A stretch of DNA of 64,000 bases, taken from the NCBI GenBank assembly GCA_028287505.1, contig JAQBPN010000021.1:1-64000 (forward strand), given 5' to 3'. How positions within the stretch are numbered: position 1 is the stretch's first letter; each line of letters begins with the position of its first letter. The translations under genes were made by a program, and so were the position numbers. Below the pieces are notes generated by a model. That model saw only the letters and a program-made list of their open reading frames with translations, did no database searches and was not told the origin of the DNA. Source of the stretch: Fibrobacterota bacterium. GTDB taxonomy: Bacteria > Fibrobacterota > Fibrobacteria > UBA11236. Of the stretch, positions 35,856-44,992 are shown in pieces.

Positions 35856-37823
35856 TCAGGGATCGATATGCCGGGCGGGAAGGGCTTTTCCGGACTGGAC
35901 GCGCGCCAACCCCGGGGCCTTGGACCGGGGTTTGTTCCTTCCCTTCACCTCGATGAATACGTCCGCGGAAAACCCCTTGAGGCGGACGCCTTCCGGATCC
36001 GCATCCCCGTTCAGGTTGCGCAAAGTGATGAGCACCCGGAGGGACTTGTCCTCGCCTTCCAAGCTCATCTCCTCTTCCGGCAGATTCAGGTTGTACGCAT
36101 CCGGATACCGGTCGCGCAGCTTCTGGAAATGCGCGCCCACGTCCAGGACCGGACCCAGGGTGTCCTTGGAAAAGAAACGGATCTCGCCGGATGCGGTATC
36201 GAAATCGAAGCGGAACCCTTCTCCCACCGGCAGGGGAGCCTCCGGTTCCGGGCGGGCCCGGAAATCCGCGTACAGGAAATCGAAACCGGAAACCCTGCGC
36301 AAGGAAGAGGACACGGTGCGGCAGGAAAAAGCCACCGCTTCCGCGCGGCCGGGTCCGGTGGCCTCCGGCGGCATGTAGGGAAGCTCCAGGGCTTCCAGCA
36401 AGGCGAACTTGCCGTCCAGGGCTTTGTGCCACGCCACGGAATGGGTCTGCCCGGAATCGTCGATGTCCGGGATCCACGGCTTGAGATCGGAAAGCCGCTC
36501 GCGCTCTTCGAGATAGTCCGCGATGCCGCCGATCTCGCGCGCCACCAGCCTGGGAATGCGCCCCGGCGCCTTGGCCAGCTTGCCTCCCACCAGCATGCCA
36601 TGGGTTTCCAGCATCGACTTCATGCGCTGTTCCTGGCTCTTGCGGGACACCTCGAAGGCGCCCCAGGGTCCGAAGGAAGCCAGCAGGGCCACCAGGCACA
36701 GGGAAGCGGGGAGGATGCGCAGGTCCCGGGGCGCGTCCAGGGCCGAATGCAGTACGATGCCCGTGAGCCAGACGCCCAGGGCCAGCACGAAATACCGGTT
36801 CTCCGTGATCCCGTATTCCTGCACGCGTTTGCCGATGGCGGCGAAGAGCAGGATGAGCACGGGGAAAAGCGCCAGATGGAAATGCCGGCTGTAGGCCTGG
36901 ACCCAGCGGTTGCCTCCCCTTTCGGCCAGGGGCTGCACCAGGAACAGGCACAACAACCCCAGGGCGCAGAAGCTCAGTAACAGATAGGTTACCCAACCCG
37001 TCGGCCAGCGCCAGATCATCAAGGTGCGCACGGCATAGGCGTAGACGATGAAGAGATAGACGCACACCATCGGCATCAATATCAATTGCGCCAGCACCCG
37101 CAGTTGGCGCGGATACACGAATTCCCTGGCCGTATCGACGAACGCGTCCCCGGCCGCGCCGGCCGTGGACTGGGCGCCGCCCGCGCCCGGGGCGAATGCG
37201 GTGCGGCCGCCCGGCACGCCGTTCAGGAAGAACCAGGTGTTGAACACCCCCAAGGCGAAGATGCCGGAATCCAGGAACCAACCGTCCGGGATGTCCAGTT
37301 CGAACAGGCTCTTGATGGAAGCCAGGGCCACGGACAGACCGACATAGATCAGGGAGAAGTATCCCAGGGACAAGCCGAGCCGGGCGGCGAGCTTCTGGTT
37401 GAAGCGCCAGAAGGAATCCACGGTGGCGCCCCGGGCCATGGCCGCGGCGAGCGCGGCCCACAGGTGCACGGCCAGCATGCACAGCCAGAAACGCGACAAC
37501 CGGATGGGATAGGCCGTGGACGCCAGGGAATGGTGGTACCCTGCCAAAGCGGCGAGACCCAAAACCTGCGCGCATACGGAGCCCCATAGCGGCCAGCGCC
37601 GGCTTTCCGACAGAATGGCCAGGGAGAAGAAGAAGCCTACGCCCAGCCAGGCAGTCATCAGGATATTGGCCGCCGCCGTCCGGGCTTCCACTTCCGGCAA
37701 AGGCACATGGTTGAGCCACAAAGCGGCCACCGTACCGGTCAAGGCCGCCGCATACACCAAAGGGAAGCGGCCCAGGGTCCTGAGCGCTTGGCGGACTGCC
37801 AGATTCATGGCGATGGGCTTCAT
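35856..37823 (-). CDS. DUF4153-domain membrane protein
   Basis: A 655-aa protein with about eleven membrane helices in residues ~15-420 and a soluble C-terminal domain. The segment YGITENRYFVLALGVWL near residue 350 is the recognisable mark of the DUF4153 family of unknown function. The C-terminal ~230 residues (WIPDIDDSGQTHS, PYMPPEATG, FRFDFDTASGEIRF) look beta-rich and may face the periplasm. The ATG at 37823 has no clear ribosome site; an in-frame ATG five codons later is an alternative. It stands alone: 268 bp upstream of the second DUF4423 operon start, and divergent from the next gene. Role unknown. Confidence 0.7.
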   Translation of the reverse strand: MKPIAMNLAVRQALRTLGRFPLVYAAALTGTVAALWLNHVPLPEVEARTAAANILMTAWLGVGFFFSLAILSESRRWPLWGSVCAQVLGLAALAGYHHSLASTAYPIRLSRFWLCMLAVHLWAALAAAMARGATVDSFWRFNQKLAARLGLSLGYFSLIYVGLSVALASIKSLFELDIPDGWFLDSGIFALGVFNTWFFLNGVPGGRTAFAPGAGGAQSTAGAAGDAFVDTAREFVYPRQLRVLAQLILMPMVCVYLFIVYAYAVRTLMIWRWPTGWVTYLLLSFCALGLLCLFLVQPLAERGGNRWVQAYSRHFHLALFPVLILLFAAIGKRVQEYGITENRYFVLALGVWLTGIVLHSALDAPRDLRILPASLCLVALLASFGPWGAFEVSRKSQEQRMKSMLETHGMLVGGKLAKAPGRIPRLVAREIGGIADYLEERERLSDLKPWIPDIDDSGQTHSVAWHKALDGKFALLEALELPYMPPEATGPGRAEAVAFSCRTVSSSLRRVSGFDFLYADFRARPEPEAPLPVGEGFRFDFDTASGEIRFFSKDTLGPVLDVGAHFQKLRDRYPDAYNLNLPEEEMSLEGEDKSLRVLITLRNLNGDADPEGVRLKGFSADVFIEVKGRNKPRSKAPGLARVQSGKALPARHIDP

Positions 37824-38035
37824 GCGCTGGAATATCTAAGAAATGGACGCGGCTGGGCAAGCCTTTTCTACCGGACCTCCCGGGATTGGAGATGTTGAAG
37901 GGGCCAATTTGCCCCCCGGATCGGGCTATTCCGGCAAATCCGAGGGGCGCGCGGGTGCCTATGTTTTTTCCCGTGCCTTAGAAATGGTCTCATAAATAGG
38001 TTTGTAGCGAGGGCGAACAACCAGTAGAGGGGTTC

Positions 38036-39283
38036 ATGATGATGTTCAGCAGAGTGGGATTCAGGGGAAATATTCTGTGCGCCTTGCTCGCGGCCGCCGC
38101 CGCGAACCTTAGCGCGCAAACCGCCGCGACGCAGATTACCGGCACGGTCAAGGATGCGGCCAGCCACACGGCTATCGCCGGAGCCATGGTTTCCCTGCTC
38201 AGCCGTCCGGATCTTCTGGCCATGACGGATGCGGACGGCGCATTCTCCATCTCCTTGGAAGACCCGAGCGGCGTCCGCGCCGGAACCGGACCGGAGAGAG
38301 CGGCCATCGGATTCTCCGGATCGGAATTGTCCTTCTCCACCGGCAAGGCCGGCGCCCGGGTCCTCGTGACCTTGCATGATTTGCGCGGAACCCATCTGGC
38401 CACCTTGCAGGACGCAAGCCTCCCCCAAGGCGACTATGCGCTTTCCGCCGCGACCGCCTCCTTGCCCGCGGGAGTCTATCTGGTGCGCGCCCAGGTGGGA
38501 AGCCGCGTCCGCTCCTTCAAAATGTCCACCCTTTCCACGCTCAGCGGCTTCCGGCCTTCGGCATCCACCGCGGCTTTGCGCCGCAAGGTTTCCGGCAACC
38601 CGGAAAAGGCCGCAGGCCTCTCCAAAGCCGCCGCGGGCGGAGTGGATTTCCTGCTGGTATCGAAGGATGGTTATCTCAAAAAGAACCATGAGGTGATGGC
38701 CTATGCGGATGCCCAGGAGGTGACCCTGGACGTGAGCAAGCCCGCCACCGCCAGGCTGAAAATCTTTTCGGACTCGACCATGGCGCAAATCGATTGGGCC
38801 AATGCCGCCATCTACTCATGGGAATCCACGGCCTTGCTGGCCGTGGATTCCACCAACCAGGGGTTCAACGGCAGCGTGGCCACCATGAAGGTTTCCTCCG
38901 GGGAGTTCGCATCCTGGAACGGATGGGCTTTCCACGTGGCCGTGCTGGCCGGCGGCCTGCAACCCACCGCGGATCTGACGCCGTACGCAGATGGCAGCCT
39001 CCACCTTAGCGTCAAGGGCAATGCCAAAAGCATCGGCGTGATGATCAGCTCCCCCAACCAGGGCGCCGGCAGCGCTCCCCTGGTGGACTTGGGCGGCAAA
39101 GGTTATCTTCCCGACAGCGCCTGGCATGAGATCACCATTCCCATGTCCGAATTCGCCGGCACCCTGGACCTGAGCCGGGTATTCGTATATGCCGGCTTCG
39201 TCTCCCCCTCCGTCCAATTCAGCGAGTTCGATCCCTTGGCCACCTATATGATCGACGACGTGTACTACACGCCCAAGCCCTGA
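38036..39283 (+). CDS. secreted protein: regulatory-like beta domain, T9SS-like beta domain, carbohydrate-binding-like C-terminus
   Basis: A 415-aa exported protein with an AGAGGGG ribosome site; ATGs at 38036, 38039 and 38042 are possible starts. Signal peptide about 1-30 (ALLAAAAANLSAQ). Residues ~34-75 form a carboxypeptidase-regulatory-like beta domain (QITGTVKDAASHTAIAGAMV, MTDADGAFSISL). Residues ~100-165 resemble a T9SS sorting fold (VLVTLHDLRGTHLATLQ, LPAGVYLVRAQVG) but lie inside the chain, not at its end. The C-terminal ~160 residues (AQIDWANAAIYSWES, DLSRVFVYAGF, MIDDVYYTPKP) resemble galactose-binding-like carbohydrate-binding folds. The same N-terminal two-domain module is found at 55406-56821. 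Its stop is 2 bp from the convergent protease gene. Confidence 0.6.
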   Translation: MMMFSRVGFRGNILCALLAAAAANLSAQTAATQITGTVKDAASHTAIAGAMVSLLSRPDLLAMTDADGAFSISLEDPSGVRAGTGPERAAIGFSGSELSFSTGKAGARVLVTLHDLRGTHLATLQDASLPQGDYALSAATASLPAGVYLVRAQVGSRVRSFKMSTLSTLSGFRPSASTAALRRKVSGNPEKAAGLSKAAAGGVDFLLVSKDGYLKKNHEVMAYADAQEVTLDVSKPATARLKIFSDSTMAQIDWANAAIYSWESTALLAVDSTNQGFNGSVATMKVSSGEFASWNGWAFHVAVLAGGLQPTADLTPYADGSLHLSVKGNAKSIGVMISSPNQGAGSAPLVDLGGKGYLPDSAWHEITIPMSEFAGTLDLSRVFVYAGFVSPSVQFSEFDPLATYMIDDVYYTPKP

Positions 39284-39285
39284 CC

Positions 39286-40707
39286 TCAGCCGAAGCGCAC
39301 GGCCGCGAAGAAGACATCCTCCCCGCGCTTGACGCGCAGGACCAGTTTGCCCTTCTTCCTGGCCTTGTCGACGGCCGCTTGCAGCTCCCGAGTGGAGACA
39401 ATGGGCCGGTTGCCGGCTTCCAGGATGAAGTCTCCTTCCTTCAGCCCCGCATCGTCCGCGCGGCTGCCCTCTTCCACCCCCAGCACCACCACGCCGTCGC
39501 CGGCCCCGGTATGGTAACGCCTGCGTAACCCTTGATCCGGCTCGGAAACCTGGAGGCCGATCCGTTCCTTGGCGGGTCCGTCCTTTCCCGGAGGGCCGTC
39601 CATCTCTCCGTAGCCGCCGTCCTTTTCATCCCCATCGCCCGGGACGCGGGATTCCTCCGCCTTCCGTCCCGCTTTGACCGTGACCTCCAGGGTCTTGATC
39701 CCGCGCATCAAGGTCAGGTCCACCTCCTTGCCGGGCTTGGCGTCCGCCACCGCCGCCAGCAATCCCTCCGCATCGCGGATGGCGGCATCGTCCAGGCGCA
39801 GGATCACGTCCCCGCGCTTGAGGCCGGCCGCGTCCCCGGGTCCGCCCTTGGCCACCGAGGTGACCAAAGCCCCCGCCTTCGCCTTCAGCTCCAAGTCCTC
39901 CGCCAGGGATTCGGTCACGGTCTGGATGGAGATGCCCAGCCACCCGCGCGTTACCCGTCCGTCCTTCATCAGGTCCGCCATCACCTTCTTGACCAGGTTG
40001 GAAGGGATGGCCATGCCTATTCCCTGATAGCCGCCGCTTTGGGAAACGATGGCCGTGTTCACGCCGATCAATTCGCCCTTCAGGTTGACCAGGGCCCCTC
40101 CCGAGTTGCCCGGATTGATGGCCGCGTCCGTCTGGAGGAAATCGCCATAGGGAGTGATGCCGGTGTTGCGCCGGCCCTTGGCCGAGATGATCCCCGTGGT
40201 CACGGTTTCCGAGAGGCCGTATGGGCTTCCCACCGCCACCACCCATTCGCCCACCCGCAGCTTGTCGGAATCCCCCAGGGGCAGGGAGGGCAGGTCGCCG
40301 GGTTTGCCTTTCAGGCGGATGACGGCCACGTCCGCGGTTTTGTCGGCGGCGATGAGTTCGGCGTCGAACTCCCGATCGTCGGACAGGCGCACGCGCAAAG
40401 TGCGGGCGCGTTCGGTCACGTGGTTGTTGGTGAGGATGAGCCCGTGCGGCCCCACGATGACGCCGGATCCCAGGCCATCCTCCCGGGTGGATCCGTTCGC
40501 GCCGCTGCTGGTATACACGCTGACCACGCTGGGAATGATCTTCTCGGCCACGTCCGCGAACACATCCCGGCACGCCTCCTTGTCCGCCAGGAAACGCGCG
40601 CTGTCCGCGCCCGCCTCCCGCACGGATAAGGCCGCACCCGACAACGCCACGATCAGTAATAGCCGGCTTTTTCCCAGGGACCGGCCCCGGCGATTGATGA
40701 CTCCCAT
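39286..40707 (-). CDS. HtrA/Deg-family periplasmic serine protease
   Basis: A 473-aa DegP/DegQ-type protease. A GAAGGAG ribosome site precedes ATG 40707. Residues 1-35 form a signal peptide or anchor. The trypsin-like domain carries the catalytic triad His96 (TNNHV), Asp126 (ADVAVIRL) and Ser202 (NPGNSGGAL). PDZ1 is near 245-350 (RGWLGISIQTVTESLAEDL), then a Lys/Gly/Asp-rich linker, and PDZ2 near 385-465 (IGLQVSEPDQGL, GSRADDAGLKEGDFIL). Role: degradation and possibly chaperoning of misfolded envelope proteins. The linker of about 35 charged residues between the PDZ domains is longer than usual. It stands alone, divergent from the lipoprotein gene. Confidence 0.93.
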   Translation of the reverse strand: MGVINRRGRSLGKSRLLLIVALSGAALSVREAGADSARFLADKEACRDVFADVAEKIIPSVVSVYTSSGANGSTREDGLGSGVIVGPHGLILTNNHVTERARTLRVRLSDDREFDAELIAADKTADVAVIRLKGKPGDLPSLPLGDSDKLRVGEWVVAVGSPYGLSETVTTGIISAKGRRNTGITPYGDFLQTDAAINPGNSGGALVNLKGELIGVNTAIVSQSGGYQGIGMAIPSNLVKKVMADLMKDGRVTRGWLGISIQTVTESLAEDLELKAKAGALVTSVAKGGPGDAAGLKRGDVILRLDDAAIRDAEGLLAAVADAKPGKEVDLTLMRGIKTLEVTVKAGRKAEESRVPGDGDEKDGGYGEMDGPPGKDGPAKERIGLQVSEPDQGLRRRYHTGAGDGVVVLGVEEGSRADDAGLKEGDFILEAGNRPIVSTRELQAAVDKARKKGKLVLRVKRGEDVFFAAVRFG

Positions 40708-41151
40708 CTTGCATGCTCCTTCTTGACGGATGCCGATACGGCCGCCGTGATGCCATTGCCTATGGCAAAGGCCGTACCAGAAGGCTTTCGGAGCCGGTCC
40801 GGTCCTTGATGGGCGTTTTCAGAGCTTTTCAGGGATGTTTGGCCCATGGCTTTGCAAGGAGAAAGGAATCGCCCCTCCCGGGACTGCCCGCTCTCTGGAC
40901 AGGCGGAAAGCCCGTTTACACCCCGGGACTGGATTAAAAACGGGAGAAAGGAGACAGTTTTGTAATCATTTAAATAAATTTAATTCTGAATTGTCCTAGT
41001 ATAAATCGGCATTTTTAGAGATTTATAGCCAATTTAAGCTTGTTTTTTGTAATCCTATAGTGACATTTACTTTGCAAGCGCCTCGGGAATGGGATATATT
41101 GGAGACATGTCAGACGGACTTTTCCAAACCCACTGTTCGAAAGGATCTCTT
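40708..41151. other. 444-bp regulatory gap between htrA-like and lipoprotein genes
   Basis: No gene seen. The left third is GC-rich, with a GAAGGAG site for the protease. The right part (about 40930-41100) is strikingly AT-rich for this genome and holds two TTTTGTAATC motifs (40958-40967, 41044-41054), a TAGAGATTT (41016-41024) also found in reverse upstream of the regulator at 12440, and the promoter at 41072-41100. The AT-rich stretch could act as an UP element or repressor region. Confidence 0.55.
41072..41100 (+). promoter_or_regulatory. promoter for lipoprotein gene 41152
   Basis: TTGCAA (41072-41077), a 17-bp spacer and TATATT (41095-41100). Start predicted near 41107; an AAAGGA ribosome site precedes ATG 41152. 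Confidence 0.65.
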
Positions 41152-42525
41152 ATGCATCCCTCCCTCGCTCGCAAAACCACCTGGGCGGCCCTGATGGGCG
41201 CCGCCCTTTTCCTGGGCGCCTGTGTCACCTCCAATGAAGAATCCACCGTGATCGACCCGCTGTTCGCGGACGCCAAGATCGACGCCCGCACCGCGGGACA
41301 GTCCCTTTCCGGCAGCTTCGAGCAAAGCAAGGATTGGAATTCCACCGTCACCGCTCCCACCGGTCTGCAGGCCCTGGGCGGCGTGTCCACCAACGTGGGC
41401 GCCTTGAAGAAGAGCACCGCCTTGCCGAAAATGTCCGGCGACACGGATCTGGGCGGCGCTTTGCACGCCAACCTCGACGATACGGCCAAGGGTTACGCCA
41501 CCGTGTACGCCGAATACGAGTTGCTGCTGGTGAACGTCAAGGACACCGCCGTCGTCAAGTGGGATGACAAGGCCAAGGATACCATCAAGGACAACGAGAA
41601 CATCATCTCCTTCAAGCGCGTCTCCACTTCCCTGGGCGGGCTCAAGGTGGAAACCGCCGAATTCACGGACGGCGACGGCGACGGGATCGTCACCGCGGCT
41701 CCGGGCAAGGACAACAAAGTCCATCTGGTGATGACGGTCAAGGAGTCCGGATCCACGGAGAAGACCTCGCTGCTGGTGGGCGCCGGTCCCGACGCCAACT
41801 TCGACAAGGAAGAGGACAATACCATCCTGGAAGCCACCTGGATCAAGACGAACAAGGACGGGATGGTCACCGGCACCGGCGCCTATCTGGACGCGGACGG
41901 CGACGGGGTCATCACCGACAATTCCAAGACCTGCATCGTGCTGGCGAAATACTCCGAGTTCGAGCCGTTGCTCCGCCCCTTCATCAAGAAGGTGGACTTC
42001 GAAGCCAAGGTGCGCGTGTTCGCCAACAAGGCCGGGGACGAACCCGTAAGCTTCTCCTACCAGGAAACCACCAAGTTCGGCCGCGTCAATTCGGTCACCA
42101 TCAAGAACCGCGAAGGCGGCACGGAGATCGTGAAGGGCGACACCATGACGGTGCACATGGAAACCACCGTGTCCACCGCGGCCGATACCTTGAAGCACGC
42201 CACCATCGATTTCGTGATGAACATGGGCCAGGACCTCAAGAGCGATACCGATGACGTGTGCTACGCCATCCACATCGCCACCCAGAAAAGGTTCGGCCTG
42301 GAACGCGAAGCGGAATTCCACTTCATTTCGGACGAAGGCATCCCCCACGGCCAGGAACCGGTCGCGGGCAGCTTCTACGGCTCGGCCAAGTACGCCAACG
42401 GCCAGACCGCCAGCCTCAAGGGTTCCTTCTCGCCCACGGGCTTCTCGGCCGAATTCACCGGTCCGGAAGGCAATAAAGTCACGGTGGAATACACCAAGAG
42501 CGGAGACCTGGTCGGCAACCCCTGA
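41152..42525 (+). CDS. lipoprotein, paralogue of the regulator-coupled lipoprotein at 13279
   Basis: A 457-aa lipoprotein. ATG 41152 with AAAGGA upstream is chosen over an in-frame start 63 bp earlier that lies ahead of the predicted transcript. The signal peptide ends in lipobox LGAC (Cys near residue 24). It shares with the 13279 protein two DxDxDG loops (DGDGDGIVTAAPG near 182; DADGDGVITDN near 265), the GAGPDANFDKEEDN segment and the C-terminal part. Unlike its paralogue it has no DUF4423 regulator next to it; it is a single-gene unit with its own promoter and terminator. Shared upstream TTTTGTAATC motifs suggest control in trans by a regulator of that family. Function unknown; Ca2+ binding is inferred. 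Confidence 0.7.
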   Translation: MHPSLARKTTWAALMGAALFLGACVTSNEESTVIDPLFADAKIDARTAGQSLSGSFEQSKDWNSTVTAPTGLQALGGVSTNVGALKKSTALPKMSGDTDLGGALHANLDDTAKGYATVYAEYELLLVNVKDTAVVKWDDKAKDTIKDNENIISFKRVSTSLGGLKVETAEFTDGDGDGIVTAAPGKDNKVHLVMTVKESGSTEKTSLLVGAGPDANFDKEEDNTILEATWIKTNKDGMVTGTGAYLDADGDGVITDNSKTCIVLAKYSEFEPLLRPFIKKVDFEAKVRVFANKAGDEPVSFSYQETTKFGRVNSVTIKNREGGTEIVKGDTMTVHMETTVSTAADTLKHATIDFVMNMGQDLKSDTDDVCYAIHIATQKRFGLEREAEFHFISDEGIPHGQEPVAGSFYGSAKYANGQTASLKGSFSPTGFSAEFTGPEGNKVTVEYTKSGDLVGNP

Positions 42526-42624
42526 ACGGGAGGGATTTTCCGCCGGCGCGCCAACGCGTCTGACATTCGCCGGTAGAACGCCGCGGATGCGCCCTTCTCT
42601 CTGGGGGCGCGCCGCGGCGGAGGA

Positions 42625-42654
42625 AACGGGACCCCTCAAGGGTCCCGTTTTTTT
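42625..42654 (+). terminator. intrinsic terminator after lipoprotein gene
   Basis: Stem AACGGGACCC (42625-42634), loop CTCAA, stem GGGTCCCGTT (42640-42649), with a T7 run 42648-42654. About 100 bp after the stop at 42525. Confidence 0.92.
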
Positions 42655-42728
42655 GTGCGTGGTTTTCGAAAGAAGGAATTGAGGAGCAGAGGGAGAAGGA
42701 AAAGGAGAAGAGCGCGGAGGGCCCGGGC

Positions 42729-43226
42729 TCAGAGCAGGACGGGACGGTCCGGCAATTCGTTCACGTCCGGACCGCTGCGGGGAAAATGCGCGTCCAGATG
42801 GCGGCCCACGGCCTGGATGCCTTGGATGACTCCGGATTCAAACCGGCCCTGGCGGAACTCCGCTTCCATCCGTTTGCAGATTGTTTCCCAGCCTTCCGCG
42901 CCCACCTTGGCGTGCACGCCCCGGTCCGCCAGGATTTCCACGTCCCGGTCCGCCACCAGGAGATAGATCAATACGCCGTTGTTGGCCTCGGTATCCCATA
43001 CCCGCAATTCCGAGAACACCTGCACGGCCCGTTCCCGGGCGGTTACCCCCCGGGCCAAAGCGCGCCAATCCAGGGAAGCCTCCACCGCGAACCGGATTTC
43101 CCCATGGTGCCCCCCTTCGGAAGACGCGATGGCCGCGGTGATGCGGCCTAGGGTTTCCTCGGGAAAGAGCCTGCGCACATGGGGGCCGCCGATCCAGAGA
43201 TGCCTGCTAATCCGTTTCCAGTCCAT
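42729..43226 (-). CDS. TPM-domain protein (YgcG/YdjH-like), cytoplasmic or peripheral
   Basis: A 165-aa TPM-domain protein without signal peptide. ATG 43226 is preferred (GGGGAG nine bases upstream) over ATG 43235, which would leave no room for that site. Family features: ISRHLWIGGPHVRRLFPEET at the start, EIRFAVEASLDW, RAVQVFSELRVWDTEANNGV and IYLLVADRDVEILADRGV, the conserved strand of TPM domains. It is the third gene of a lemA-TPM-TPM operon; the previous stop sits 3 bp before its ATG. The TPM fold is associated in other bacteria with envelope repair or photosystem maintenance; the molecular role here is unknown. Confidence 0.82.
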   Translation of the reverse strand: MDWKRISRHLWIGGPHVRRLFPEETLGRITAAIASSEGGHHGEIRFAVEASLDWRALARGVTARERAVQVFSELRVWDTEANNGVLIYLLVADRDVEILADRGVHAKVGAEGWETICKRMEAEFRQGRFESGVIQGIQAVGRHLDAHFPRSGPDVNELPDRPVLL

Positions 43227-43228
43227 GG

Positions 43229-44098
43229 CTACCATCTCCCCGAGGCGCCGCCGCCCCCGAATCCGCCGCCGCCGCCGGAAAAGCCTCCGCCACTGCCGCC
43301 TCCGAAGCCGCCCGAGCCGAAGCCTCCTCCGCCCAAACCCCCTCCGAATCCGCCGAAGCCGCCTCCCCGGCCGCCACCGCCGCCCATCAGGGTGAAAAGC
43401 AGGGCCAGAACGCCGGCGCCCACCCCCAAGAGGATGGAGCCAAGCAGGAAGGAGGCGAGCAAGCCCACCACTCCGCCCGCGACGACGCCGCCGCCCACGC
43501 GTCCGAGCAGGGACCGGAGGACTCCGGAAATCAGGAACGCCAGGACCAGGGTCCCCATGCCGAATCCGCCGCCCCGATGCCGCTCACCCTGGAAAGGCTT
43601 CCGGACGGGAGCCGGCAGGGGCTCTCCGCCTATCACTTTGAGGATGGCGCCCACGCCCGCGCGGATGCCGCCCGGATAATCGCCGCTTTTGAAATAGGGA
43701 GTGATGATGTCGCTGATAATCCGTTTGCTCATGGCGTCCGTGAGGGCGCCTTCCAATCCGTAACCCACCTCTATGCGCATGTTCCGGTCGTCTTTCGCCA
43801 CCACCAGGATGGCCCCGTCATCGACCTTCTTCCGGCCCAGCTTCCACTTATCCGCCGCCCGGATGGAATACTGGGCGATGTCTTCCGGTTGGGTGGTGGG
43901 CACGACCAGCACCGCGACCTGGCTGCCTTTCTCGGCTTCGAAAGCGCTCAGGGTCGCTTCCAAATCCCGGCTATCCGAAGGGGAAAGCGTCCCGGTCATA
44001 TCCATGACGTGCCCGGTCAGGTCCGGAATCGCGGCTAGGTCCTGGGCGAACGCGCGGGGCAGGGACAGCAGGATGATTAAAGCCAGGGTCCGAATCAT
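43229..44098 (-). CDS. TPM-domain membrane protein with Gly-rich tail
   Basis: A 289-aa YgcG-like protein. A signal peptide (about 1-18, LALIILLSLPRAFA) precedes a periplasmic TPM domain (about 20-150: LTGHVMDMTGTLSPSD, QVAVLVVPTTQPEDIAQYS, DDGAILVVAKDDRNMRIEVG, YGLEGALTD). Two membrane helices follow near 180-240, then a long Gly/Phe/Ser-rich tail ending GGGGGFGGGGASGRW. This order is typical of TPM proteins next to LemA. It is 25 bp downstream of lemA. Its tail closely matches that of the DUF2157 protein at 11079-12263. Confidence 0.9.
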   Translation of the reverse strand: MIRTLALIILLSLPRAFAQDLAAIPDLTGHVMDMTGTLSPSDSRDLEATLSAFEAEKGSQVAVLVVPTTQPEDIAQYSIRAADKWKLGRKKVDDGAILVVAKDDRNMRIEVGYGLEGALTDAMSKRIISDIITPYFKSGDYPGGIRAGVGAILKVIGGEPLPAPVRKPFQGERHRGGGFGMGTLVLAFLISGVLRSLLGRVGGGVVAGGVVGLLASFLLGSILLGVGAGVLALLFTLMGGGGGRGGGFGGFGGGLGGGGFGSGGFGGGSGGGFSGGGGGFGGGGASGRW

Positions 44099-44123
44099 AC
44101 TCCCCCCTCGCGCGCCGGATTAC

Positions 44124-44795
44124 TCAATGGGACGCGCTGTCTCCAGCCTTGGGAACGGCTGCAGGCGCGGGCGGAGCAGCCTGGGGCGCCGGGGAATTGA
44201 AATCGACCTTGGGAGCGGTGGAGATGGCGTGTTCGTCTTCCACGGTGAAATTGGCCTTGGCCTTCATGCCGAACCATTTGGCGGTGAGGTTGGAGGGAAA
44301 GGAGCGCACCGTCACGTTGTAGTCCCGGACCGATCCGATATAGCGGTTGCGGGCCACGGTGATGCGGTTTTCCGTGCCTTCCAGCTGGGACTGGAGATCC
44401 CGGAAGGAAGCGTCCGCCTTGAGATTGGGATAGTTTTCGGAAACCACCATCAGGCGGTTGAGCGCGCCCGTCATGCTGCGCTGGGCGGCGATGAACTTGT
44501 TCATCGACTCCTGGTCGTTGACCAGCTCCGGAGTGGCCTGGATGGAACCCACCCGGGCGCGGGCCTCGGTAACCTGCGTCAGCACATCGGCTTCGTGGGT
44601 GGCGTACCCCTTGACGGTATTGACCAGATTGGGCACCAAATCGGCCCGGCGCTGGTACTGGTTGACCACTTCCGACCAGGAGGCTTTGACGTCCTCATCC
44701 TTGGACTGGAGGGTGTTATAACCGCATCCTGCCAGCAGCAGGGCCGCGGCGAGAAGGGCCAAGGGTTTGCGGGATATGCTTTTGACGGGATTCAT
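44124..44795 (-). CDS. lemA: LemA family lipoprotein
   Basis: A 223-aa LemA protein. ATG 44795 has a CGGAG ribosome site. The signal peptide ends in lipobox LLLAGC (Cys near 24). The helical LemA domain (about 35-190) shows ASWSEVVNQYQRRADLVPNL, VKGYATHEADVLTQVTEAR, QRSMTGALNRLMVVSENYP and YIGSVRDYNVTVRSFPSN. A Pro/Ala-rich C-terminal tail follows. First gene of the lemA-TPM-TPM operon. Family role is in envelope maintenance and is poorly defined. Confidence 0.93.
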   Translation of the reverse strand: MNPVKSISRKPLALLAAALLLAGCGYNTLQSKDEDVKASWSEVVNQYQRRADLVPNLVNTVKGYATHEADVLTQVTEARARVGSIQATPELVNDQESMNKFIAAQRSMTGALNRLMVVSENYPNLKADASFRDLQSQLEGTENRITVARNRYIGSVRDYNVTVRSFPSNLTAKWFGMKAKANFTVEDEHAISTAPKVDFNSPAPQAAPPAPAAVPKAGDSASH

Positions 44796-44992
44796 TTTTG
44801 TACTCCGGTTCGATTGCTTTTAAGATAATAAATCCTATCTTTTGGCCCGCCACATCCTGCCGTGGAAACGCCATTGAGACGCCGCGGCGAAAGCCGGGGC
44901 GGCCGGGGGTGGGGCTATCCGAAGGTAAGCATCCGGTTACACACAGGTAACTTCGCGGAGACTTCCATCCCAACCCAAAGCAAAGGCCGCAT

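Noticed and set aside
42641-42966. Arg-rich short plus-strand frame after the lipoprotein terminator
   Set aside because: Low-complexity, overlaps the TPM gene on the other strand and lacks a ribosome site.
43260-43400. Repetitive CCGCC-rich DNA resembling a tandem array
   Set aside because: It encodes the Gly-rich tail of the TPM protein on the minus strand, not an independent repeat.
44822-44841. AAGATA-N8-TATCTT inverted repeat upstream of lemA
   Set aside because: Short AT-rich arms that could be chance; no second copy linked to related genes was seen.
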